Assembly: GCA_964439135.1 (NCBI GenBank)
Contig: CAYTNN010000241.1
Location: forward strand, 1-6,569
DNA length: 6,569 bases
Direction of reading: 5' to 3'
Origin: JAFGPJ01 sp964439135
GTDB taxonomy: Bacteria > Planctomycetota > Phycisphaerae > Sedimentisphaerales > Anaerobacaceae
Below are positions 1 through 6,492 of the stretch, piece after piece. A program made the translations under genes and the position numbers. Below the pieces are notes generated by a model. That model saw nothing but the letters and a program-made list of their open reading frames with translations, did not search any database and was not told the origin of the DNA. The stretch's first letter is position 1, and every line of letters begins with the position of its first letter.

Positions 1-72
1 GTGCCGGAAGTCTGACCCGTGCCGGAAGTCTGACCCGTGCCGGAAGTCTGACCCGTGCCGGAAGTCTGACCC
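1..72 (-). repeat. Four perfect 18-bp tandem repeats inside gspK
   Basis: Four identical copies of an 18-bp unit (plus-strand GTGCCGGAAGTCTGACCC) lie at 1-18, 19-36, 37-54 and 55-72. The array may continue beyond the left edge. The unit is a multiple of three, so it keeps the gspK frame. Each copy adds Gly-Gln-Thr-Ser-Gly-Thr, starting at residue 249 after a non-repeated Ser/Gly-rich stretch (SGSSGSGA). The copies are identical even at synonymous positions, which suggests recent expansion or an assembly effect at a contig edge. Confidence 0.97.
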
Positions 73-815
73 GCACCACTTCCGCTACTACCAGACGGAT
101 AGCAAGTCAGATACGCAGCCCATCCGACATCGAGCACGTTATCGCCGTCATCCGCCGGCGGACTTTCCCGCCCATCCCGTTCGTTATAGTCCAGACGCCC
201 GTTGAGATTCGTATCTTCACCATAGAAAAGCTCCTCGGTAACATCCTTGACCAGCAGCAGCTCACGGAGAGTCCTGAAAGGACCGTTCCGAGCGACATAT
301 CCGTATGTCAAACCCTCGTAATATCCGCTTTCAACTCCCATCCCACTCGGCGTATCATCGCTGTCACGCCAGTCGATTATTGCATCCGCAATCTCTTCGA
401 CCATGTCGGGCAATCCCAAAAGCTGCTCTTTCGTAGCGGTGTTTATATTCAATTTACTCGACTCATCAATGACTCGAACGGTGAACCAGCACCGATCCAG
501 CATGACGTCATTGAAGTCTTCCGGATTATCACTCCACACGTCCAGCAAACTGTCGTTTTCCGTCTCGTCCTCATTGAGCACCGCCATCGCCTTTTCTATT
601 CCCGCCCGGCAAGCCCACTTGCATCGAACCGATTCGGTTCTGGCAAGGCAGACTTTCATATCGAGCCGGCTTTTGCGGCCCAGTATCGCGGTCATGACCA
701 TAAGCACTACGACCATCCAAAGAACCGCTATAATAACAAGCCCTTTGTTTCTCCGGCGGATGCCCGCTGTCGTCGCCGAATTCTTATCGTTCGTTATTTT
801 TGTTATCGTTTTCAT
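1..815 (-). CDS. gspK: GspK-like type II secretion tip pseudopilin, 3' end missing (runs off window)
   Basis: This is the largest minor pseudopilin of the type II secretion system, expected to cap the pseudopilus tip with GspI and GspJ. I translated it from the ATG at 815; 271 full codons are present and the frame is open to the edge. Residues 1-25 form a basic leader ending RRRNKG, with predicted cleavage between G25 and L26. A hydrophobic helix follows (about 26-45). Position +5 of the mature protein is Ala rather than Glu, which is typical of GspK. Residues 111-126 (FTVRVIDESSKLNINT) match the GspK core, followed by a helix-hairpin-helix-like stretch (LLGLPDMVEEIADAIIDWRD) and ESGYY at 162-166. 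Residues 201-212 form a textbook EF-hand loop (D201, N203, N205, D209, E212). YLTCYPS at 235-241 leads into a Ser/Gly linker and four GQTSGT repeats. The start lies 43 bases downstream of gspJ. The family assignment is firm; the missing C-terminus cannot be judged. Confidence 0.9.
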   Translation of the reverse strand, partial: MKTITKITNDKNSATTAGIRRRNKGLVIIAVLWMVVVLMVMTAILGRKSRLDMKVCLARTESVRCKWACRAGIEKAMAVLNEDETENDSLLDVWSDNPEDFNDVMLDRCWFTVRVIDESSKLNINTATKEQLLGLPDMVEEIADAIIDWRDSDDTPSGMGVESGYYEGLTYGYVARNGPFRTLRELLLVKDVTEELFYGEDTNLNGRLDYNERDGRESPPADDGDNVLDVGWAAYLTCYPSGSSGSGAGQTSGTGQTSGTGQTSGTGQTSG

Positions 816-820
816 TTTTT

Positions 821-844
821 AGCCCCGATACTCGTACCGGAGCC
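821..844 (-). promoter_or_regulatory. Hairpin over the likely gspK ribosome binding site
   Basis: On the minus-strand transcript, bases 844-835 can pair with 830-821 around a CGAG loop (834-831). This gives ten pairs, three of them G-U. The 3' arm contains GGGG (826-823), the only Shine-Dalgarno-like sequence before the gspK ATG at 815, seven bases away. The hairpin is followed by six A, not T, so it is not a rho-independent terminator in the operon direction. A 12-codon mini-ORF starting at ATG 850 reads through the hairpin and stops at TGA 814-812, overlapping the gspK start as ATGA. The pairing is read from the sequence; a role in translational coupling is inferred. Confidence 0.45.
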
Positions 845-857
845 GTCCATTTTAGTT

Positions 858-1544
858 TTATTCGCTGCTTTCCGTGCCGCCTGCGGTTGCCTCACCGCCC
901 GCCAGAACAGCGGCATCTCCTGCCCCCGACCCGGCCAGGTTCACAATAATCGATTCCGAAGGCGGATTGCTGCGATCCGGTTGTTTGGCTGCAATAGAGA
1001 TTGAAACCAGTTCAGGCATGGTCTGCATTTCCTCCGGCCATTCTTCGGACCACTCTTCACCGTCAAAATACTGCACTTCGAAAAGAGCAATGTCCTCGGC
1101 AATGACCGTCAGGATTCCTCCCGGTTCAAGATATTCGCTGGGATTAGGCCACAACCGCCTCATGAGTGACGAAGTTTCTCCTTCCTGCATGAGGTAGTAT
1201 TCCACTTCATACAAATCACCTTCCGGCTGGTCGATTCTGGCCTTGGTCCTCCCGAGAGTGTAAAAAATCAGATAACTCGTATAGTTACCCTCCTCAAGCG
1301 CTTCAACTGTCCCGATAAATTTAGTGCTCTCAATGTCATCGTCATTGTAAAGATTCTGGAGGTCCCGCGCTATCATGTTAGCGGCAAATCTGACCTCCGC
1401 CGCGGCGTTAATGTTGCTGTCCACCATCTCGGCACTGGCTATAATCGCCCGCAGCGCACCTACCGCAACCATCGCAATAAATACGCCTATCGTCGATGCC
1501 ACCAAAACTTCAACCAACGTAAATCCGGTTCTTTTCGAAATCAT
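858..1544 (-). CDS. gspJ: GspJ-like minor pseudopilin of type II secretion
   Basis: A minor pseudopilin that, in the family, joins GspI and GspK in the tip complex priming the pseudopilus. From the ATG at 1544 it has 228 residues. The short leader MISKRTG is cleaved before F8, and the mature protein begins FTLVE with Glu at +5 and a hydrophobic helix to about residue 35. The globular part carries the GspJ pattern: YEVEYYL (112-118), a following MRRLWP segment, then VQYFDGEEWSEEW (157-169) and MPELVSISI (176-184). The last roughly 25 residues (from about 204) are rich in Gly, Ala, Ser and Glu and probably disordered. The start is uncertain: a TTG at 1553, directly after the gspI stop, adds three residues. 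I prefer the ATG because it gives a standard start, although the GGAAG before it sits very close. The gene directly follows gspI, so translational coupling is likely. Confidence 0.88.
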   Translation of the reverse strand: MISKRTGFTLVEVLVASTIGVFIAMVAVGALRAIIASAEMVDSNINAAAEVRFAANMIARDLQNLYNDDDIESTKFIGTVEALEEGNYTSYLIFYTLGRTKARIDQPEGDLYEVEYYLMQEGETSSLMRRLWPNPSEYLEPGGILTVIAEDIALFEVQYFDGEEWSEEWPEEMQTMPELVSISIAAKQPDRSNPPSESIIVNLAGSGAGDAAVLAGGEATAGGTESSE

Positions 1545-1553
1545 TTCTTCCAA

Positions 1554-1979
1554 TCACTCTTGCCCGGTTTGGGCACTACTTTCTTCCGACAGGGTTTCTC
1601 CGTTGAGCATAGTATCGACGGAAATACTGTAGGGTCGGTTTCTATCGACCCAGCTCACCGTCAACGTCACCAGATACAAACTGTCAATTTCCTGGTATTC
1701 GGTATAAATTTTCCAGTGATATGTGTAATTGGAATCTTCATAGTCTTCCTCCAATTGTCCCATTTCGACGATCGAATCGATGCCGATATAGTCTATTAAA
1801 CTAAGCTGCTTATCTACTAATGAGGCGGCCATTTCATATCGCCTGTTAAGATGCGTTCCGGTCAGTGCCTGGGTGCCGATTGCTCCGACGATCATGACGG
1901 CTCCGCAGAGGATAATGCTCGAAGCAACCACCTCGACCAGAGTAAAGCCTTTTGTTTTGGTCTTCGCCCACATAATCAT
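1554..1979 (-). CDS. gspI: GspI-like minor pseudopilin of type II secretion
   Basis: A 141-residue minor pseudopilin, expected to nucleate the tip complex with GspJ and GspK in the inner membrane and periplasm. The leader MIMWAKTKTKG ends at G11; the mature protein starts FTLVEVVASS with Glu16 at +5 and a hydrophobic helix to about residue 36. The rest fits the small GspI fold: an amphipathic stretch (MAASLVDKQLSLID, 50-63), then YTYHWKIYTEY (85-95) and the beta-strand LVTLTVSWVDR (103-113). Its position between gspH and gspJ agrees. The start ATG overlaps the gspH stop as ATGA (1976-1979), a usual sign of coupled translation, with GGA six bases upstream. A second ATG at 1973 is possible and would remove two residues. 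The C-terminal tail (SEESSAQTGQE) is polar and probably flexible. Confidence 0.87.
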   Translation of the reverse strand: MIMWAKTKTKGFTLVEVVASSIILCGAVMIVGAIGTQALTGTHLNRRYEMAASLVDKQLSLIDYIGIDSIVEMGQLEEDYEDSNYTYHWKIYTEYQEIDSLYLVTLTVSWVDRNRPYSISVDTMLNGETLSEESSAQTGQE

Positions 1980-2563
1980 TCTGCGTCCAGATCAGTAGTG
2001 CCGACTTTCACGTTTTCAGCCGTCCCGAAAAACATTTTCGCTCTGCCGGTGGCGGGGCTGATACTTATTGTGTAATGCGTATTCCCGTCACCGATTTGAA
2101 CAACCGACATTTGCGCAGTGCCGTTCGGCGAAAAGGTAATCGTCTGCTGCTCCTCACTAACCGATTGTGTTTCCCAGCCGCTCGGCACAATCTCAACTGC
2201 CTCGAATTCAACGTCGCCTTGAAACTGCACGGGTTTACAATAATAATTCTTCACTATTTCCTGCTGCGCCTGCCCGCTTTCTTCGTCCCACAATATGGTC
2301 GTCAGGTAAAATGCTCTATTGGCCAGATCCAATTCCATCTTGTGCTGGCTTTGTTTCTCCACGGCTGCCAACCTCGCATATTTGGCGGTAAGAAAAAAAT
2401 CATACGCCGCCTTTTCCACCTGCATCTTTTTGAAGGTTCCTACATACAGACCGGCGCCGACGCCGGAGACCAATCCGATGATAACCACCACCATTAGCAC
2501 CTCGGTGATGGTAAAGCCTTTTCGCCTTGTTTTGCAGTTCACTTTCACGTTATGCGATCTCAA
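1976..2563 (-). CDS. gspH: GspH/FimT-like minor pseudopilin of type II secretion
   Basis: A pseudopilin of up to 195 residues; GspH is thought to link the tip complex to the GspG filament. The leader ends RRKG (G16), followed by FTITEVLMVVVIIG with Glu21 at +5 and a hydrophobic helix to about residue 38. Residues 57-70 (FLTAKYARLAAVEK) match the conserved helix of the family, and the C-terminal half has the GspH pattern ITFSPNGTAQ (142-151) and ISPATGRAK (168-176). No ATG start exists in this frame: the reading frame opens after an in-frame TAA at 2587-2585 that is also the gspG stop. Possible starts are TTG at 2563 (used here), GTG at 2548 and GTG at 2542; all keep the cleavage site. None has a strong ribosome binding site, so translation probably depends on gspG. 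GspH is poorly conserved, so the symbol rests partly on gene order. Confidence 0.8.
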   Translation of the reverse strand: MRSHNVKVNCKTRRKGFTITEVLMVVVIIGLVSGVGAGLYVGTFKKMQVEKAAYDFFLTAKYARLAAVEKQSQHKMELDLANRAFYLTTILWDEESGQAQQEIVKNYYCKPVQFQGDVEFEAVEIVPSGWETQSVSEEQQTITFSPNGTAQMSVVQIGDGNTHYTISISPATGRAKMFFGTAENVKVGTTDLDAE

Positions 2564-2584
2564 ATTCGGTAGCTGACAATCACA

Positions 2585-3016
2585 TTACTCGTTGATGATA
2601 TCCGCGTTGTCGCCCTCGCCGCCGTCCATAGCATCCGCTCCCAGGCTTACCAAATCAAAACTGCCCGGGTTGTACTCGCCTTCCGCAATATAAATATATG
2701 GATTCTTCCACAGGTCAAGCAGGTCGCTGCGCTTCAGATAGGGACCGTTCCATTTGCCCTCTTCCATATCCGAAGGCGGCAAAACCAGTACCTCAAGCCC
2801 CTCGGAGTCGTCCGGATATCTCTCGCAGTCCATGTAAAAGCGGGCGAGCGCATTTTCGATAATTGCCATCTTAGCCAGGGATAAGTCCGCTTTTGTTTTG
2901 CCGATACCCGAGAACATCCTCGGCGCGACAAATGCTGCAAGCATCGTTATAATTAAGACAACGACAAGCATCTCTACGAGTGTAAATGCCTTTCTTTTCC
3001 TGTTCTTCCGCTCCAT
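2585..3016 (-). CDS. gspG: GspG major pseudopilin of type II secretion
   Basis: The main subunit of the periplasmic pseudopilus. From the ATG at 3016 it has 143 residues, the family's usual length. This start is chosen over the upstream ATG at 3055 (13 more residues) because it has a strong GAGAGG seven bases before it. The leader MERKNRKRKA is very basic and ends in Ala10, where most pseudopilins have Gly; the mature protein starts FTLVEMLVVV with Glu15 at +5. Typical GspG landmarks follow: ENALARFYMDCERYPDDSEGL (54-74), NGPYLKR (90-96), NPYIY (105-109) and the calcium-loop region SFDLVSLGADAMDGGEGDNADI (119-140). The usual DPWG before NPY reads DLWK here (101-104), a modest departure. It lies between gspF and gspH. 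Confidence 0.95.
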   Translation of the reverse strand: MERKNRKRKAFTLVEMLVVVLIITMLAAFVAPRMFSGIGKTKADLSLAKMAIIENALARFYMDCERYPDDSEGLEVLVLPPSDMEEGKWNGPYLKRSDLLDLWKNPYIYIAEGEYNPGSFDLVSLGADAMDGGEGDNADIINE

Positions 3017-3023
3017 TTTGTTA

Positions 3024-3030
3024 CCTCTCA
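3024..3030 (-). promoter_or_regulatory. Ribosome binding site deciding the gspG start
   Basis: The minus strand reads TGAGAGG, with seven bases (TAACAAA) before the ATG at 3016. It is nearly the same as the site in front of gspE and supports the shorter GspG form. Confidence 0.8.
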
Positions 3031-3079
3031 ATAAACGATTTTGCAAATAGTCCATTATGATTCATACCGCGAATGAGCG

Positions 3080-4348
3080 TTATAACATTCCACCGCCGAG
3101 TTCCATGGCAATTATCGGCAGCAGAGTCGCCGCAATGATGAAACCAATCACCAGCGCCAGCAGCAATATTAAAATCGCGGGGAAAATCGACATAAATTTG
3201 TTGATGGCGGAGTCAGCTTCAGAGTCGAATGTATCGGCGGCATTCAACAATAATTCATCGAGTTTCCCAGTCTGCTCGCCCACCGCGACGATCTGTACCA
3301 GCAGTGGCGGGAAATAACCTGACTCTTCCAAAGGCTCGGCCAGCGGCTCGCCCCGTTTGACTTTTTCCGCTACTGTGTCAATTTCCCTGCCCAACAATTC
3401 ATTACCAAGCGTATCACGAACTACTCCAAGGGCCTCCAATATAGTGACACCTCCCTTTGTCAGCGCCCCGAGTGTTCGTGCAAATCGACCCACCGCTATC
3501 GTTCGTAAAACCGAACCTAAAATCGGTATTCGAAGCTTAAACGTATCACACTGGAGGCGGCCCGTGGTTTTTACCCATTTTATCAGGCGATGAAATCCCA
3601 CGACTATAGCAGTGAGGACTATCCACCCTGGGATACTCGTAAACAAACCTGTAATAAATCCGCTGATGCCCATTAATATCCTTGTCGGCAACGGCAGGAC
3701 TGTCAGGTCGGCACCTAAAGTGCCTATTATCCTCGGCAATATCACGGTTATGACGATGGTTACCGAGACAAGACCGAGGCACAAAACGAAAATAGGATAG
3801 GCGGAGGCATTTTTCATATTTGTTTTGATCTTCTCTTCCCTCGTCAGCATATCCGCCAACTGAACCGAAGTCTGTTCAAGTATTCCGCCTGTTTCACCGA
3901 CTCGTATCATCGACAGATATAAGGGGCTAAATACTTTCTTATGCTCGGCCATAGCTTCCGAAAGAGACTGCCCGGAACTGACTGCATCTACGAGATCGCC
4001 CAGCAATTCTTTTGTTGCTATCTTGTGCTGCTGTTTGCGAAGAAGCTCAAGTCCGCTAAGCAGCGGAAGTCCCGCTCGCAAAGCCGTACTGAGCTGGGTT
4101 GTCATAGCCAAAACGTCTTTGCTTGAGACCCTTCGTGAGCCGAATTTCAAAAACTGCCCCACATCCGAAGACGCCGCCTTGGTCTGGCTGTCACCGGGAC
4201 TGTGCGACCGAACATCTTTGGTCAATTCTATTACGAAATGGCCTTTCTCAGTCAGAGCTACAACGGCACTTCTGCGGTCAACTGCCTCTAACGTTCCCGT
4301 AACGTGCCCGCCGCCTTGATCTACCGCTTTATAGGAAAACCAGTTCAC
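3080..4348 (-). CDS. gspF: GspF inner-membrane platform protein of type II secretion
   Basis: A polytopic inner-membrane protein that connects the GspE ATPase to pseudopilus assembly. At 422 residues it is close to the usual family length of about 400. It shows the two repeated T2SSF domains: the first at about 75-205, with TTQLSTALRAGLPLLSGLELL (83-103) and RVGETGG (149-155); the second at about 280-412, with GRFARTLGALTKGGVTILEAL (287-307) and VGEQTGKLDELL (356-367). Three membrane segments are visible at about 184-207, 232-256 and 387-412, the standard topology. The N-terminal 70 residues include a Ser/Gly-rich linker (about 48-62). The start is GTG at 4348, supported by AGGTGAG nine bases upstream; there is no nearby ATG. 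It follows gspE by 60 bases. Confidence 0.96.
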   Translation of the reverse strand: MNWFSYKAVDQGGGHVTGTLEAVDRRSAVVALTEKGHFVIELTKDVRSHSPGDSQTKAASSDVGQFLKFGSRRVSSKDVLAMTTQLSTALRAGLPLLSGLELLRKQQHKIATKELLGDLVDAVSSGQSLSEAMAEHKKVFSPLYLSMIRVGETGGILEQTSVQLADMLTREEKIKTNMKNASAYPIFVLCLGLVSVTIVITVILPRIIGTLGADLTVLPLPTRILMGISGFITGLFTSIPGWIVLTAIVVGFHRLIKWVKTTGRLQCDTFKLRIPILGSVLRTIAVGRFARTLGALTKGGVTILEALGVVRDTLGNELLGREIDTVAEKVKRGEPLAEPLEESGYFPPLLVQIVAVGEQTGKLDELLLNAADTFDSEADSAINKFMSIFPAILILLLALVIGFIIAATLLPIIAMELGGGML

Positions 4349-4357
4349 TTTAGGTAT

Positions 4358-4364
4358 CTCACCT
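4358..4364 (-). promoter_or_regulatory. Ribosome binding site supporting the GTG start of gspF
   Basis: The minus strand reads AGGTGAG, with nine bases before the GTG at 4348. It is the best Shine-Dalgarno match in the gspE-gspF gap and supports the non-ATG start. Confidence 0.7.
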
Positions 4365-4376
4365 TTCGTATTTCAT

Positions 4377-4390
4377 ATCTCTTTCGAGAT
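4377..4390 (-). other. Small GAAA-loop hairpin between gspE and gspF
   Basis: In the transcript, ATCTC (4390-4386) pairs with GAGAT (4381-4377) around a GAAA tetraloop, a stable GNRA-type loop. The stem is only five pairs and is not followed by a T-run, so it is not a terminator. It lies 12 bases upstream of the gspF ribosome binding site. It could affect RNA processing, or be incidental. Confidence 0.35.
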
Positions 4391-4408
4391 GACTTCACTT
4401 TTTACTCT

Positions 4409-6118
4409 CTAATCTTCCTCGCCGATACTCTTGGCAACTCTGAAGATTTCCTCAGGAGTCGTAACACCTTCTAATACCTTGGTGAGACCATCGTTCACCA
4501 TACTTATGTGGTCTGGAGGGGCCGCCTTTAGAATTTGTTCGGTCGTCGGACTTGATGCGATCAGCTCACGGAGCGTTCCCGTGATCCTGAGCAGCTCATA
4601 TATCCCGATCCGCCCGCTCATGCCGGTTTGTCCGCATTCGTTGCAACCGACCCCGTGATAGAACTTCGTATCAGGCTGAATCTTCATCGAGCCATTCAGG
4701 TTTTTGATTAGACGTTCGTCCGGCTTGTACGATTCCTTGCAGTTGGGGCAAATCGTACGGATAAGCCTCTGTGCCATAACCGCCTCAAGGGAGCTTGCCA
4801 AAAGGAACGGCTCTACGCCCATGTCGATTAATCTCGTCACGGCCCCGGGAGCATCGTTCGTATGAAGTGTCGAAAAGACAAGGTGGCCCGTCAAAGCGGC
4901 ACGAATTGCTATATTAGCAGTCTCACGGTCTCGAATCTCACCCACCATGACGATGTCCGGATCGTGGCGAAGAATATGACGCAGGCCCGTAGCGAAAGTA
5001 AGCCCTCTTTTCGGATTGACGGGCATCTGGTTAATGCCTTCGAGCTGATACTCGACAGGGTCTTCTATAGTTATCATTTTCACGGCAGGGGAGTATATCT
5101 TGTTGAGCGAAGCATAAAGCGTCGTTGTCTTGCCGCACCCGGTCGGCCCTGTAACCAGCACAATACCATGGGTCCGGTGCAGACATTGATTGAAACCTTC
5201 CAGGCACTGATCGTTCATTCCCAAATCGTGAAGTTTCATCATGGATACCGACCGGTCCAGAATTCTCAGCTCAATCGATTCGCCGAATACGGTTGGAACG
5301 GTCGAAACACGCATATCAACTCTGCCCTTCTTGCCGGCAAATTCGATATGTCCGTCCTGCGGCACAAATCGCTCGGCAATGTTCATGCCTGCCATAATCT
5401 TGATACGCGAAATAATCGCCGCCTGGAGCCGCTTCGATGAAGGCGTCCTCTCAACAAGCATCCCGTCAACTCTGTACTTGATCTTTACCTGATGCTCGAA
5501 CGGCTCGATGTGAATATCGCTGGCCCGGGCCTCGATCGCTTCGAGTATTACCAGGTTCACGAGATTGACCAGGGAAGGCTCTCTTGCAAGCTCGTTCAGC
5601 TTCGCCGGCGAGTAATCCCCATTATCCGATTCTCCGGCTTCTACTTTCTGTTCGGCCGGCACAAGATCATCCATCATCCTTGCCACATTGCTGCCGTAGA
5701 ATTTCAAAATAGCATTTTCCATCTCCTTCGGGTTGGCATAATATCGATGCACCGAACAACCGGTTACCAGCCGCAAATCCTCGATAACCTGCGGCTGAAA
5801 AGGATCCGTCATTGCCACTTTTAACCGGCCGTTATCCTGGCTTAATGGCATAATATTGTATTTGCTGACCAATTCGGCCGGTACAAGCCCTATGATTTCA
5901 CCGCCTATCGAAATATTAGTCAAATCGACCCTGTCTATTCCCGCCTGATGCGCAAGTGCTTCATTGAGCTGAGCTTGCGTCACATAACCGAGATCCAGCA
6001 ATATCTGCCCCAATCGCCGGTGCTCGATCTTTTGTTCCGCTAACGCATATTTAAGGCCGGACTCGTCAAGGTACGATCTTTCACAAAGCAACTCACCTAA
6101 CTTTTTCCGTTTTTGCAA
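4409..6118 (-). CDS. gspE: GspE type II secretion assembly ATPase with MshEN-like N-terminus
   Basis: The cytoplasmic hexameric ATPase that powers pseudopilus assembly through GspF. It has 569 residues, somewhat longer than classical GspE (about 500) and closer to PilB/MshE. The N-terminal part (about 1-62) has two tandem helical repeats of MshEN type: RLG at 35-37, G44, L51, L55 and Q58 in the second, and a weaker KLG (6-8)...Q29 in the first. The ATPase core carries the Walker A GPTGCGKT (324-331), the Asp box ITIEDPVEY (349-357), the Walker B region DPDIVMVGEIRD (386-397) and the His box LTGHLVFSTLHTND (409-422). A zinc tetracysteine motif is intact: C457, C460, C492, C495. The start is TTG at 6118, preceded by a strong AGAGAGG at seven bases. 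It is the first gene of the operon. PilB/MshE type IV pilus ATPases are close relatives, but the neighbours point to secretion. Confidence 0.96.
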   Translation of the reverse strand: MQKRKKLGELLCERSYLDESGLKYALAEQKIEHRRLGQILLDLGYVTQAQLNEALAHQAGIDRVDLTNISIGGEIIGLVPAELVSKYNIMPLSQDNGRLKVAMTDPFQPQVIEDLRLVTGCSVHRYYANPKEMENAILKFYGSNVARMMDDLVPAEQKVEAGESDNGDYSPAKLNELAREPSLVNLVNLVILEAIEARASDIHIEPFEHQVKIKYRVDGMLVERTPSSKRLQAAIISRIKIMAGMNIAERFVPQDGHIEFAGKKGRVDMRVSTVPTVFGESIELRILDRSVSMMKLHDLGMNDQCLEGFNQCLHRTHGIVLVTGPTGCGKTTTLYASLNKIYSPAVKMITIEDPVEYQLEGINQMPVNPKRGLTFATGLRHILRHDPDIVMVGEIRDRETANIAIRAALTGHLVFSTLHTNDAPGAVTRLIDMGVEPFLLASSLEAVMAQRLIRTICPNCKESYKPDERLIKNLNGSMKIQPDTKFYHGVGCNECGQTGMSGRIGIYELLRITGTLRELIASSPTTEQILKAAPPDHISMVNDGLTKVLEGVTTPEEIFRVAKSIGEED

Positions 6119-6125
6119 TTTATTT

Positions 6126-6132
6126 CCTCTCT
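6126..6132 (-). promoter_or_regulatory. Ribosome binding site supporting the TTG start of gspE
   Basis: The minus strand reads AGAGAGG, seven bases before the TTG at 6118. It is the strongest Shine-Dalgarno match in the window and makes the rare TTG start credible. Confidence 0.8.
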
Positions 6133-6165
6133 AACCGTTTGTAAAAAATCCGTTGTAATCCTATG

Positions 6166-6192
6166 TCTATATAAATAAAGAACTTATCTCAA
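6166..6192 (-). promoter_or_regulatory. Proximal sigma70-like promoter candidate for gspE
   Basis: On the minus strand TTGAGA (6192-6187, five of six consensus bases) is followed after 15 bases by TATAGA (6171-6166, four of six). The spacer is shorter than the ideal 17. Transcription would start near 6159, giving a leader of about 40 bases. Confidence 0.3.
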
Positions 6193-6492
6193 CGCAAAAA
6201 CAACATAGACTCGGCCCGGCATGTTAACGGACTTCTGTCAGCTCATAACTACCTTCTCAGACGCTTGAGAATACGGTTTTCTTACAAGAAAATGCTTTTT
6301 GTTGGCAAAAACTTACAATCCCGGCATGCAAGCATTTAAGTCTATTCAGATATTCGGTTTTTTCATATCTTTCAACGTAAATTTCGCGACTGACATTGAT
6401 ATAGACATCTAAAACCGCTGTATGCCATTTAAAAAATGAGCAATTTTTCACATTTATTGATGCAAAAGTCGAAGAAATCCATGAAACCTGTG

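Noticed and set aside
1..72. Possible CRISPR array
   Set aside because: The 18-bp units abut directly with no spacers and are in frame within gspK.
403..822. Plus-strand open frame of 139 codons opposite gspK
   Set aside because: Ser/Thr-rich antisense translation of gspK without any domain; the minus frame matches GspK along its length.
2580..2585. ATG overlapping the gspG stop as a start for gspH
   Set aside because: This ATG is followed immediately by TGA and is not in the gspH frame.
4862..5440. Plus-strand open frame of 192 codons opposite gspE
   Set aside because: It lies wholly antisense to the conserved ATPase core of gspE, shows no recognisable motif, and has no ribosome binding site that I can see. 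It is an antisense shadow.
1..6118. Type IV pilus operon rather than type II secretion
   Set aside because: GspE and GspF alone could be PilB and PilC, but the GspG calcium-loop region, the H-I-J-K series in classical order and a GspK core fit type II secretion; no pilT or pilM-Q genes are seen.
6257..6451. Minus-strand 64-codon frame upstream of gspE
   Set aside because: It starts at GTG without a ribosome binding site, lies in AT-rich leader DNA, and the product has no recognisable features.
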